35,234 nt of DNA from Lachnospiraceae bacterium (GTDB lineage: Bacteria > Bacillota > Clostridia > Lachnospirales > Lachnospiraceae): assembly GCA_015057365.1 (NCBI GenBank), contig SVEN01000029.1:1-35234 (forward strand). Reading direction: 5' to 3'. This document shows positions 9,125 to 18,183 of this stretch, in pieces (the stretch's first letter is position 1; each line of letters opens with the position of its first letter). The position numbers were made by a program, and so were the translations under genes. The notes beneath the pieces were generated by a model. That model worked only from the letters and a program-made list of their open reading frames with translations. It was not told where the DNA came from and ran no database searches.

Positions 9125-10690
9125 ATGGACGGCACGTATCAGATGCTGCATGATATCATAGATTTTCATAGTGACCGTATGCGGAATCTGAGACGGTATT
9201 ATCCGTTTTTCTGTCTTCAAAATACCGCATTTCATTTGTTCAAGGAAGGAAAGTATGCCTTTCTTGATATGGGTTATATTACACTGGCGGTGCTTCGTTT
9301 TTTTATTGAGGAGAATCAGTTTAACGACCGGTCTCTTGCTTATCCGGAGATTACGGCGTTTATTTCCGGTGTGCTCACAAGAGACTTCGAGCTTATGTTG
9401 CCAACCGAGGAAGAAAAGGAACTGACGGACTATATTTTCGATAAATTAAAAAACGACGGTAAGCCCTTTGTGATGGAGTATTTCGATCCGGTAAAAAAGA
9501 CAAATGCGTCGGTGCGTATGAAGCTGATTGATGCCACCTTGTCGGGAAGTACCGTACTGTATTCCGTGACGGCGGATGCCATTGAGTTTTATCTGGACAC
9601 AAAGGAAATTCGTGACGAGAGTAAGATTAATATCCAGCAAATTTTGTTGGAGAAGATGATTCATACAAAGAATTTTAAGGGCGGAATCGATGTCATTCGC
9701 CGGATTAACAGTGAGGTAAACCGCCTGCGCTTGCAAAAGAGAGAGGTACTGGCGCTCCTTGGCAGCAACGTGTTTGACGGAGTGAAGGCGCTGGAGGAGT
9801 TTAATCAGACCGGAATGCGCTGGTTTTCCGAGGAACAGAAGCTGTTTTCCCATAACATGGAGCTGATGGAGAGGGCCCGTGCCAAGGCGGAAGAGGCTGT
9901 GGACGGTGTAAAGGATATGGAGTCTCTGCGGGGGATTTACCAGCTGGAGACGGAGCTTAAAAAGGCAATGGCGAATCACGGCGAGCTGCTTTCCGATTGT
10001 ATGGATTTGCAGGTGCGTGCCGATGAGATGATTCATAAATACAAATACAGCCGTCTGCGGGGGGCTTTTGATTTCCGCGGATTTGTGGCGGCTGCAGAGG
10101 AGGCGCAGGATGTGACGCTTCTGGCCCACTTAGTAGAGCCGCTTTTTGCACCGAAGCTGCAAAAACAGTTCACGCTTATGCAGACGGATGAGCTGCTGTC
10201 CTTGCCTGCTGAAGCGGGAGAGACCGCCGAGGTGGTGGAGGAGGCCAAGGAGGAAATGTACCGATTTGACGATGAAATCGAAGAGGAGCGTATTTCCGGT
10301 AACTATGCCGCAATTGTGAAGACTTTATTTGATGAGCTTCTGGCTTCGGAGAGGGTACCGCTTTCTGTGTTGAACCGGAAGCTGGAGCTGAAGTTTTTTG
10401 ACGGGATATTTAAAAACAGTGATTACTATTCTTTTCTGGTGCATATTTGCCAGAAGAAGGAGTACGATTTGGACCGTGTCCGGACAAAACAGGATACGTT
10501 TTTTGAAGGAATCCTGGCAGAGCTGCTTGCGGAGCCCGGCATGAAGAAATATGCGGGGCTCAGGTTCCGGCTGGTAATGAAGCCGGAGGCGGAGGAACTG
10601 GTGCATAAGATTGTCGGATTGGAACGGGATGCCAGCTTTGTAACTACGGAAATTGTATTTGAACGGATGACGGAAGAAAAGGCGGAATAG
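9125..10690 (+). CDS. JetA/MukF-like kleisin subunit (DUF5716-type)
   Basis: This 521-residue protein resembles the JetA/DUF5716 family and, more distantly, MukF. It has an N-terminal winged-helix-like region (about 1-110), a long helical middle with coiled-coil stretches (about 180-340), an acidic linker (370-395) and a C-terminal winged-helix-like region (400-505). By family analogy it bridges the two heads of the SMC ATPase and recruits the MukE-like protein encoded next. The ATG follows a strong AGGAGGAACACC. Only 2 nt separate its stop from the next start. The order JetA-JetB-JetC is preserved, which supports the call more than primary sequence does. Confidence 0.78.
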   Translation: MDGTYQMLHDIIDFHSDRMRNLRRYYPFFCLQNTAFHLFKEGKYAFLDMGYITLAVLRFFIEENQFNDRSLAYPEITAFISGVLTRDFELMLPTEEEKELTDYIFDKLKNDGKPFVMEYFDPVKKTNASVRMKLIDATLSGSTVLYSVTADAIEFYLDTKEIRDESKINIQQILLEKMIHTKNFKGGIDVIRRINSEVNRLRLQKREVLALLGSNVFDGVKALEEFNQTGMRWFSEEQKLFSHNMELMERARAKAEEAVDGVKDMESLRGIYQLETELKKAMANHGELLSDCMDLQVRADEMIHKYKYSRLRGAFDFRGFVAAAEEAQDVTLLAHLVEPLFAPKLQKQFTLMQTDELLSLPAEAGETAEVVEEAKEEMYRFDDEIEEERISGNYAAIVKTLFDELLASERVPLSVLNRKLELKFFDGIFKNSDYYSFLVHICQKKEYDLDRVRTKQDTFFEGILAELLAEPGMKKYAGLRFRLVMKPEAEELVHKIVGLERDASFVTTEIVFERMTEEKAE

Positions 10691-10692
10691 AG

Positions 10693-11427
10693 ATGGAACA
10701 AAAGAGCTTGGAAAAGGCAACGGAGCTTTTGGCGGCTCTCCTGGTGGGAGATCCGGTAGAGGCAAAGAACGGAAAGAATACGGCACTTTATGAGGCGTAT
10801 CACGAGTCCGGTGAAGTCAGTGATGCGTTGGAGCTGATGTTAAAAAAGCTCAATCTGCGGGTGTATGAGTACAATTACGGATTGTATGTAGCCGTGGGAG
10901 AAAAGAATCGTGTATTCGGGTATTCCAACGATGACTTAAAGCGTATCATGGGATTACGTTTAAATAAAGAGTTATATCTTTGCTATTATTTGATTTATCA
11001 GGCGGCGGCCCTTTTTTATCAGGACTCTGCCACCTACAATTACAGAGAATATATTAAGCTGGAGGACCTTCTTGAGGCGGTGAATCACGGATTGTCCGGT
11101 ATGGTATCGGAGCTTCACCGGTTTTCCAGTGAGACGCCGGAGGAGACCAGTTTTAAGGCACTGGCCATCTCCTGGGACGAGCTTCCGGTGATTGCTAACG
11201 AGGATACCCAGGGCGTACGTGCCGGTCGCGGCTCCAAGAGCGGCTTTGTAAAACTGGTGTTTAATTTTATGGTAGCCCAGGGCTTATTTACCGAGGTGGG
11301 CGAGCGTTATTATCCGACAAACCGGATGCATGCGCTGATTCGCCGGTATTTCGAAGAGGAAAAGGGCAGACTGTACGAGCTACAGCTGCGAAGCAGCAAA
11401 GGAGGAGAAGACGGTGCCGCATATTAA
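10693..11427 (+). CDS. MukE/JetB-like SMC accessory subunit (DUF6063-type)
   Basis: The 244-residue protein is helical with a likely winged-helix core and lies exactly where JetB/MukE-type proteins lie, between kleisin and SMC genes. Recognisable family character includes ALYEAYHESGEV near the N-terminus and a C-terminal FMVAQGLFTEVGERYYPTN segment like a winged-helix wing. By analogy it dimerises and binds the kleisin to regulate DNA entrapment. It begins 2 nt after the kleisin stop. It ends 14 nt inside the SMC gene, indicating translational coupling. I believe it matches DUF6063 from memory; this needs a profile search. Confidence 0.74.
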   Translation: MEQKSLEKATELLAALLVGDPVEAKNGKNTALYEAYHESGEVSDALELMLKKLNLRVYEYNYGLYVAVGEKNRVFGYSNDDLKRIMGLRLNKELYLCYYLIYQAAALFYQDSATYNYREYIKLEDLLEAVNHGLSGMVSELHRFSSETPEETSFKALAISWDELPVIANEDTQGVRAGRGSKSGFVKLVFNFMVAQGLFTEVGERYYPTNRMHALIRRYFEEEKGRLYELQLRSSKGGEDGAAY

Positions 11428-14400
11428 CCGTATTCGTGTAAATAACGTTAAATATAATTTCGGAACCCAGGCATATGATGACTTTTTGATGAAGCCGTTT
11501 TGCGGAAATACGTTGTACGACCTTGCAAACGGTGGAGGAAAAAGCGTACTTATGCTGCTTTTGTTGCAGAATGTGATTCCGAATTGTACCTTAGATGAAA
11601 AGCAGCCGATTGAGAAATTGTTTCGTACCGGAGAGGGCAGTAAGACCATCCACTCCCTTATTGAGTGGAAACTGGATGACGAGAACATAGAGAACGGTTT
11701 TCAATATATGACTACGGGTTTTTGCGCCAGAAAGGCAGCGGAAGCCGAGGGAGAGACGAAGGACACCGCGTCCATCGAGTACTTTAACTATTGTATTTTT
11801 TACCGGGAGTATAACGGAAACGATATCCGCAATCTTCCTTTGGTAAAGGATAAGGAGCGGATTACCTACAGCGGTCTTCGACGTTATTTGAAGGAGCTGG
11901 AGAGGGACAACTCCTTAATGGTGCGTATTTTTGACCGGAAAGGCGAGTACCAGAGTTTTATTGCGGATTACGGCATTTACGAAAGTGAATGGGAGATTAT
12001 TCGAGGAATCAATAAGACCGAGGGTCATGTGCGTACCTATTTCGAGAGTAATTACAAGACGACCCGTAAGGTAGTGGAGGATTTGTTAATTGAGGAGATT
12101 CTCGGCACCTCCTTCCGCAGAAAAGCAGGAAAGGAAGATGCGGAGGATACCATGTCCCAGACCCTTCTGGATATGAAGGATAAGCTGGTGGATTTGGCAA
12201 AGCAGAAGGATGCTATGCGTAGCTTTGACCGTCAGGAGGAAGTATTATCCGAGTTTTCCTCCCGTGTGGAGCTTTTGGGCTCTGTATACGGAGAGCAGCA
12301 GGAAGCGAAAACGCAGTTAAACCGTATTTATAATGCGGCGGTACATTATCTGGATGGTCGTGAGGATGCGGTAGAGCGGTTAAAGACGGCAGAGGCAGAG
12401 GCGGCGGAAGAGTTGCGCGGCTATGAGGCAGAGCTTTTGTCCGCGGCAATTTCGGAGGACGCGGAGTTGGCGAAGGAGTATAGTACCCAGGTAGAGCGTC
12501 TGATGGGCGAAAAAGAGCAGAAGCGTGAGAAAAGAGAGTCGTTGGCAGCACTCCTTAAGAGGAAGGAATGTGCCAATGACTATTTGGAGTACTTAGAGGA
12601 GAAGAAAAAGAGAGACGAGACGGCGGTAACGCTCCAGGCCATGACAGAAGGAAACGGTCTTCAGGAGGAGATTTCTGCGTTGGTACGAGCCTATAAGGAA
12701 AAGAAAGAAAGCTACGGGGCAGAGCTTGCCGAGGCGGTTTCCAAGGCGGAGAGCGCTGCTACGGGAGCTCTGTTAAAGTACAAGACGGCGGAAAATTCCC
12801 GGAAGGATGTGGAGCGAGAAATCGCGGTGTCCGATGTACTTGCGGAACAAACAAAGAAGGAACTGTCCGTGCTGCACGGTAAAATAAAGGAGCAGAAGGA
12901 TGCGGTAGGTCTGTTATTGGCAGAAGATGCCGTTTCCTTGGAGAAGGAGTGTAGAGAGCGCAGCGTGGCGGCGTCCTTGAAATATAATACCTTAAAAGAG
13001 GAAACCGAGAAGCTAACAAAGGAGCGGGAGGACGCGGTGTATGCCGTGCATCAGGCCCGGGCGGAGCTGCAAAGGTATCGGGAAGAGCAGCAGGCGGTAG
13101 AAGCGGAAAAGGAGAAGCTTGCGGAGGCGAAGCTTCGTGCGGATAAGCTTTCCGAGGCATACGGCGAGAAGGATTATCGTGCTCTTCGTATGGCGGTTCG
13201 CACCCGTTGCAGAGAGGCATATGCGGAGCAGACCCGGTTGTCCGAGCAGATGCAGGCGGCGAAGATAAGACGTCAGGCAGTGGAGGCGGGAGAATTGTTT
13301 TCTTCCACCGAGGCAGCAGAGACGGTAAAGGAATATATTTGTACGAGACATAAAAAGAAAGCGATGACCGGTGCGGAATATTTGCAGACCAAATCTTCGG
13401 AGGAGCAGGAGGAGCTGTTAAAGAAGTATGCGGGACTGGCCTATGCGGTTATTACGGAGGGCTTTGAGACGGTATTTGATGACCATCTTTTGGCGGAATG
13501 TGTGCCGGAGGGGGCTATGGTACCGCTTTTACGCATGGAATCCTTGCGTGCCGGAAAGGATTTGTTCCACAGAGAGCAGATGCTTCTTTGCGTGCGGGAC
13601 AGTGCGGCATTGTTTGAAGAAAAGGCGAGACAGAAGGAAATTGTACGCTTGTCCAGAATCGAGGAGGAGGCCGAGTACGGCATTCGCCGTCTGGATACGC
13701 TGTTAGAGGCTTACGAAGAGGATGAGGAGTTCTTAACCGGCTTTGTAAAGCAATACTATGATACCATGTATGCCAAGAAGACGGAGTACGGCACAGATCG
13801 GACTGAAGACAGCCTGCAGGAGAAGTTACGGGAGGAGACGGAACGTCTGACCACCCTTACAAGCCGTTTAAAAGAGGTATCCGAAGAGGCGGAAGCATGC
13901 CGCGATACGATCGGAGCCACAGAGAAGGAAGTCCTTTCCTATCATGCCATTGTTGCGTTACACGAGCAGGCGGAGGAAAAGGAAAAGGCGATACGGGACT
14001 ATCAGAAGAAGAAAGAGCGTCTGGCCCAGTGGAAGAAGGATGCGGAAACGACGGCGGAGACCTTGGAGGCGGAGTGTGAGGCAAAGCGGGCAGAGGTTGA
14101 TAGTCTCCGTGCCCGTGTAGAGGAACTTGACCGTACCTGGAGCAGCTATTCCATTTATGATACGGATGGACCGGCGGCTAAAGTAGATTATGATATCAGT
14201 GAACTGTCGGTGCAGATTGACGGAAAGATTGCGGCGTTACATACGGAAGCATCCTCTTTGGAGGATAAGCAACGTTTGCTTGACTCCTATGTGGCGGCAA
14301 TGAATCGCTTGCTTCGTAATATCCGTAGCAGGGATTTCAGTGTAGCGGAATTGTCGGAGTTGTATGAGAAGAATGAAGTGTATGAGACGTCTGAGGCAGA

Positions 14401-15808
14401 GTTAACCAGACGCGGAGAAGAGATTGCTTCTTTGGCGGAAGAAACGGAGCAGTTGGAACGTCAGATTAAGCAGATGCAGGAAAAACTTTACCGTCTGGAG
14501 GGAAAGAACAGTCAGGCGGAGGCGACTATTATAGAAAAATACGGAGAATATCATCCGGTGGAACTGACGGGCGAGGCGCTCTCTGCCTTTATTTCGAAGC
14601 GAAGACAGCAAATCGAGCAAAAGCAGAAGGATATCGGAGAGTTGAGACGTTCCCAGGCGGAGCTTACGGAGGAACTTTCTGCGTATACCGTGATCCGGAA
14701 TGAGATTGCCCGGATGTTTGAGGGTACGGAAAGTCTGACGGAGGAGTGCGGAAGACTGGAGAATAACGTACGTCTGGCAGAATGCTATAAAGAAGCAAGA
14801 GAGCGTTATGCGGCTTGCGGAAGAGAGCTTTTAAAGCGCCAGGAGGAGTTTTACCGGAATCGTCAGAAGACCATGGAGACGTTACAGGTACTGGGAGCCC
14901 AGGCGCTTTCCGAGGAAATCGGCAGCAGTGTGATGATGCCGAGAAGCGGAAGAGAGACAGAAGAGGTGATCCGCGGATTAAAGGAAGTGACGGAGTGCTT
15001 GCAGCTTGAACGTACCAGAATCGAGGCAGGACTGGGTGATTTGGAGACCATTAAGGAAAACTTCGAGAGTCAGTGTCTGCAGCGTTGCCTGAATATTAAG
15101 GCGGATTTGGAGCGTCTTCCGAAGCTGTCCAGAATCATGCTTGACGGCGAGCAGATTCCGATGATTTCTTTGCAGATTCCGTATGTAAAGGAAGAGTTCT
15201 TTAAAGAACGGATGACGGCCTATATCGATGAAGTAATACAGGCGGTGGACGGGATCGCAAACCCGGCGGAGCGCATGAAGTATATCCGTATGGCGTTGTC
15301 CTATAAGAAGCTGTTTTCCGTTATCGTTTCGGATATGAACGGAATTAAGTTATTGTTGTATAAGCGGGAACGTATTAAAGAGCAGAGCAGACATTTGCGC
15401 TATGAGGAAGCGGTTGGCAGTACCGGTCAGTCGCAGGGTATTTATATTCAGTTCTTAATTGCGGTTATCAATTATATTTCCAGCATCTATTCTCCGAAGG
15501 GAGATGCGGCGGGGCTGCGAAAGGTAATCTTTATTGATAATCCGTTCGGTGCCGCAAAGGATGTATATATTTGGGAACCGATTTTTGAATTGCTTCGTGC
15601 CAACCACGTACAGCTCATTGTTCCGGCCCGCGGCACTACGCCGGCCATTACGGGACGGTTTGATGTAAATTATGTACTGGGACAGAAGCTGATTGACGGC
15701 AGACAACAGACCGTCGTTGTGGATTATTGCAGTCGTGTGGAGGCAGACTCGGTGGAATACATTCCGCTGCAGTTTGAACAGACCAGCCTTAATATTACGG
15801 AGGTGTAG
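11414..15808 (+). CDS. MukB/JetC-like SMC ATPase
   Basis: This 1464-residue protein has SMC architecture. The N-terminal head carries a Walker A NGGGKS (K43). Two very long Glu/Lys-rich coiled coils (about 250-620 and 760-1230) flank a globular hinge candidate (about 620-750). The C-terminal head has a signature GSTGQSQG (1335-1342), close to the MukB type STGE, and a Walker B KVIFIDNPFG. The residue after the Walker B Asp (D1375) is Asn1376, where most SMCs have the catalytic Glu. The protein should entrap or extrude DNA with the kleisin and MukE-like partners. The start is GTG, chosen because GGAGGAG lies 6 nt upstream. It overlaps the previous gene by 14 nt. Confidence 0.88.
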   Translation: MPHINRIRVNNVKYNFGTQAYDDFLMKPFCGNTLYDLANGGGKSVLMLLLLQNVIPNCTLDEKQPIEKLFRTGEGSKTIHSLIEWKLDDENIENGFQYMTTGFCARKAAEAEGETKDTASIEYFNYCIFYREYNGNDIRNLPLVKDKERITYSGLRRYLKELERDNSLMVRIFDRKGEYQSFIADYGIYESEWEIIRGINKTEGHVRTYFESNYKTTRKVVEDLLIEEILGTSFRRKAGKEDAEDTMSQTLLDMKDKLVDLAKQKDAMRSFDRQEEVLSEFSSRVELLGSVYGEQQEAKTQLNRIYNAAVHYLDGREDAVERLKTAEAEAAEELRGYEAELLSAAISEDAELAKEYSTQVERLMGEKEQKREKRESLAALLKRKECANDYLEYLEEKKKRDETAVTLQAMTEGNGLQEEISALVRAYKEKKESYGAELAEAVSKAESAATGALLKYKTAENSRKDVEREIAVSDVLAEQTKKELSVLHGKIKEQKDAVGLLLAEDAVSLEKECRERSVAASLKYNTLKEETEKLTKEREDAVYAVHQARAELQRYREEQQAVEAEKEKLAEAKLRADKLSEAYGEKDYRALRMAVRTRCREAYAEQTRLSEQMQAAKIRRQAVEAGELFSSTEAAETVKEYICTRHKKKAMTGAEYLQTKSSEEQEELLKKYAGLAYAVITEGFETVFDDHLLAECVPEGAMVPLLRMESLRAGKDLFHREQMLLCVRDSAALFEEKARQKEIVRLSRIEEEAEYGIRRLDTLLEAYEEDEEFLTGFVKQYYDTMYAKKTEYGTDRTEDSLQEKLREETERLTTLTSRLKEVSEEAEACRDTIGATEKEVLSYHAIVALHEQAEEKEKAIRDYQKKKERLAQWKKDAETTAETLEAECEAKRAEVDSLRARVEELDRTWSSYSIYDTDGPAAKVDYDISELSVQIDGKIAALHTEASSLEDKQRLLDSYVAAMNRLLRNIRSRDFSVAELSELYEKNEVYETSEAELTRRGEEIASLAEETEQLERQIKQMQEKLYRLEGKNSQAEATIIEKYGEYHPVELTGEALSAFISKRRQQIEQKQKDIGELRRSQAELTEELSAYTVIRNEIARMFEGTESLTEECGRLENNVRLAECYKEARERYAACGRELLKRQEEFYRNRQKTMETLQVLGAQALSEEIGSSVMMPRSGRETEEVIRGLKEVTECLQLERTRIEAGLGDLETIKENFESQCLQRCLNIKADLERLPKLSRIMLDGEQIPMISLQIPYVKEEFFKERMTAYIDEVIQAVDGIANPAERMKYIRMALSYKKLFSVIVSDMNGIKLLLYKRERIKEQSRHLRYEEAVGSTGQSQGIYIQFLIAVINYISSIYSPKGDAAGLRKVIFIDNPFGAAKDVYIWEPIFELLRANHVQLIVPARGTTPAITGRFDVNYVLGQKLIDGRQQTVVVDYCSRVEADSVEYIPLQFEQTSLNITEV

Positions 15809-15809
15809 T

Positions 15810-17729
15810 ATGGGATTTGAACGTTATCGGGCGATTGTGCGGCTGGAAGAAATCCGGACGCTTTCGGAAGCGGGAGACTATGAGGCCGCGAAGGAAATTG
15901 CGGATAGTATCCGTAAGGAGAAGTTAAAAGACAGCGCGGATTTGTTTTTATTGGCGGAGGTATACAGAAAGTGTGGAGAGCTTGCTATCGCCAAGGAGAT
16001 TTTACTGCGTATTTATGAGAAAAAGGTAACTTGGCGTGTGCTGGAGGAATTGATGGAGGTATGCCTTGCGGAAAAGAATCCGGAGGAGGCGCAGAGCTAT
16101 CTAAAGCAGTACGGAAAGCTTTCGGGAGGAGATCCGAGAGGTTACATTTTCGAGTATCGTATTGGTCGTCAGCTGCATCGCCCGGACGAAGAGTTATTGC
16201 CGGTATTACAGACGCTGAAGGCGGAGGAATATACGGAGAAGTATGCTTACGAGCTGGCAAAGCTGTATCATAAGCTGGGTCGGGAGCAGGAGTGTATGGC
16301 GGAGTGTTCGGATTTAATTCTCTGGTTCGGCGAAGGGACCTACGTGGAGCGTGCAAAGGTATTGCAGGCATATTACCGCGGGGAGCTTTCGGCGGATGAT
16401 ATTCGTCAGGAAGCGGACCGCCGTGTGCGCGAGGCGGAAGAGCGAAGAGCAAGAGAAGAAGAGGAACGTAGAGCTTTCGAGGAAGAGCAGCGCCGAATTA
16501 TCGAGGAACAGCAACAGGCGGAGGAAGAGGCACAGCGTATCGAGGAAGAGGAACATCTGGCATTGACGGAGGTGTACCGTGCGGTGGCGGAGGAGCGTTT
16601 CGAAGCGGAGGAAACGGGCGACCTTTCCGTAGAAGAATTTACGGAAGAACATGTACCGACGGAGCCGGAGGATGACAAAGAGATTGCGTTAGGAGCAGAG
16701 GATGTTTCCGAGGTAACGGCTGAGGAGTTTGCAGGGGAAGATTTCTTTGAGGAGGCGGCTGCAACGGAAGAACCGATGTGGGAAGCAGACGCGTCGGGAA
16801 TCACGGAAGAGGTAGATATGCCGGCAGAGGATGTTTCTGCGGAACCGGTAGGCGAACAGGAAGAAGCGGCTGACTACGAGCAGATGTCTTTGTTTGCAGC
16901 CCAGGAAAGTACGGTGCGTGAGGAGCCGGCAGTGTTAACGGCGCTTGGCAAGGAGCTGTCTGCCAGATTGTCGGAAAAGGGTTTGGTGTTTGAGGACTTG
17001 CTACATGAGTTTGCTTACATCGAACGGGTACGTAAGCAGTTGGTACGTATGTTGGAGGTTGTGGTAACGGTACGAAAGAAGTGTCATTGTCTGATTATCA
17101 CAGGAGAAGATAACAGCGGAAAAACCTGTCTGGGGACCTATCTTGCAAAGCTTTTGTATGAGCTTTCTTATGTGAAAACGCCTCGTGTGGCAAAAATCAG
17201 TGCGGAACGTTTGAACCGGATTGATTTAAACGAGAAGAAAGAACAATTAAAGGATGTGTGTCTGATTGTGGAAAATGCGGGCATGATGACCGAAGCAACG
17301 GCTGAGGCACTGCTGCGTTTTATTCATCATACCAATGTACTGGGTACGGTGATTTTGGAGGATAATGCAACAGCTATCAGTAATCTGCTCCGGAATCAGG
17401 CAGAATGCAATAGGGAGTTTAATAACAGGGTTCACCTTCCGAAATACGACAGCGGAGATCTTTTAATATTTGCATTGGGATACATCAGAGAGCAGGATTA
17501 TGAAATTGATCCGGAGGCGATGAAAATTCTGACGGACAGAATTGATTATGTAACCAGAGTAGAGCAAAAAGAGGGTAGATTGGCGGCGACCATGGAAATG
17601 GTCAAAGAGGCGCTAAAGAATGCGGACCGCCGGAACGAAGGGACGATTCTTGCCATGGCAAGTGCAGCGAATTTCCTTGCCGCAGAGGCATTGGAGCTTA
17701 CGGCAGAGGATTTCGGAGTTATACGGTAA
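15810..17729 (+). CDS. TPR plus P-loop (AAA-like) ATPase, last gene of SMC operon
   Basis: The 639-residue protein has helical TPR-like repeats in the first 200 residues and a Glu/Arg-rich coiled coil (about 205-260). A very acidic spacer (to about 370) leads to a C-terminal AAA-like ATPase of the CbbX/SpoVK flavour. Walker A is GEDNSGKT (432-439). The expected Walker B reads CLIVENAG, with E488-N489 in place of Asp-Glu. This resembles the substitution in the neighbouring SMC and may slow or abolish hydrolysis. A helical lid-like region follows. The ATG after ACGGAGGTGTAGT, 1 nt past the SMC stop, sets the start. A longer reading would overlap the SMC gene by 116 nt and is rejected. It may be a loader, remodeler or regulator of the SMC complex; that is inference from position. 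Confidence 0.78.
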   Translation: MGFERYRAIVRLEEIRTLSEAGDYEAAKEIADSIRKEKLKDSADLFLLAEVYRKCGELAIAKEILLRIYEKKVTWRVLEELMEVCLAEKNPEEAQSYLKQYGKLSGGDPRGYIFEYRIGRQLHRPDEELLPVLQTLKAEEYTEKYAYELAKLYHKLGREQECMAECSDLILWFGEGTYVERAKVLQAYYRGELSADDIRQEADRRVREAEERRAREEEERRAFEEEQRRIIEEQQQAEEEAQRIEEEEHLALTEVYRAVAEERFEAEETGDLSVEEFTEEHVPTEPEDDKEIALGAEDVSEVTAEEFAGEDFFEEAAATEEPMWEADASGITEEVDMPAEDVSAEPVGEQEEAADYEQMSLFAAQESTVREEPAVLTALGKELSARLSEKGLVFEDLLHEFAYIERVRKQLVRMLEVVVTVRKKCHCLIITGEDNSGKTCLGTYLAKLLYELSYVKTPRVAKISAERLNRIDLNEKKEQLKDVCLIVENAGMMTEATAEALLRFIHHTNVLGTVILEDNATAISNLLRNQAECNREFNNRVHLPKYDSGDLLIFALGYIREQDYEIDPEAMKILTDRIDYVTRVEQKEGRLAATMEMVKEALKNADRRNEGTILAMASAANFLAAEALELTAEDFGVIR

Positions 17730-18057
17730 ATCTGATTTTGATTTCGTCCTTTAAGTTTTGGCCGCCTTTGGAACGTACATTTTTTGTGACATTTAAAATA
17801 TATGCGGTGTTTTTGACATAAGGATCCAGCGGCTCGATTTCCACCTCATTCGTTTGTGAATTATAACGAATGGCGGTGCGTAAAATGGAGCCGCTTTCTT
17901 CTGCGGTAACAAACATATTTACGTTGTTTACCGTGGCCGGGTTTAACGGAGCGGTAAACCGCACGCGCCAGATGAACTTTCCGGTTTTGAATTTGAGGTT
18001 TTGTTTTACTCTGTGGCCGGTATCATCGGAAAGGTTCTCGATTTCCAATAAATTCAT
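17719..18057 (-). CDS. Small Ig-like-fold protein (SbsA/Big_5-type domain)
   Basis: The 112-residue product is a single beta-rich domain matching the Big_5/SbsA Ig-like pattern: FTAPLNPATVNN near the middle, LDPYVKNTAYILNVTKNV, and SKGGQNLKDE near the end. Such domains are usually parts of surface proteins, but this one has no signal peptide or membrane segment. The ATG follows AAGGAGT. It is convergent with the SMC operon, with 11 nt of 3' overlap. Its role is unknown; a stand-alone intracellular Ig-like domain is unusual. Confidence 0.7.
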   Translation of the reverse strand: MNLLEIENLSDDTGHRVKQNLKFKTGKFIWRVRFTAPLNPATVNNVNMFVTAEESGSILRTAIRYNSQTNEVEIEPLDPYVKNTAYILNVTKNVRSKGGQNLKDEIKIRFTV

Positions 18058-18075
18058 ATGCGTACTCCTTTCGGT

Positions 18076-18104
18076 TTGACATGATAGCTTATGTTTAGTA
18101 TAGT
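18076..18104 (+). promoter_or_regulatory. Sigma-A promoter of the shikimate-kinase-like gene
   Basis: TTGACA (18076-18081), a 17-nt spacer and TATAGT (18099-18104) form a near-consensus promoter. It is about 80 nt before the GTG start chosen for the kinase. Confidence 0.8.
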
Positions 18105-18183
18105 ATATTTTCGGAAAGTTTACAAGAGGGTTGCCGGAGTTTGTAAAGGCGGAATGAAAAAAGAAAGAAAAGAGGAATATATA

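Noticed and set aside
12009..13220. Minus-strand open reading frames opposite the SMC gene, some over 100 codons
   Set aside because: They are Pro/Ser/Arg-rich antisense readings of a Glu/Lys-rich coiled coil, without ribosome binding sites; shadows of the SMC gene.
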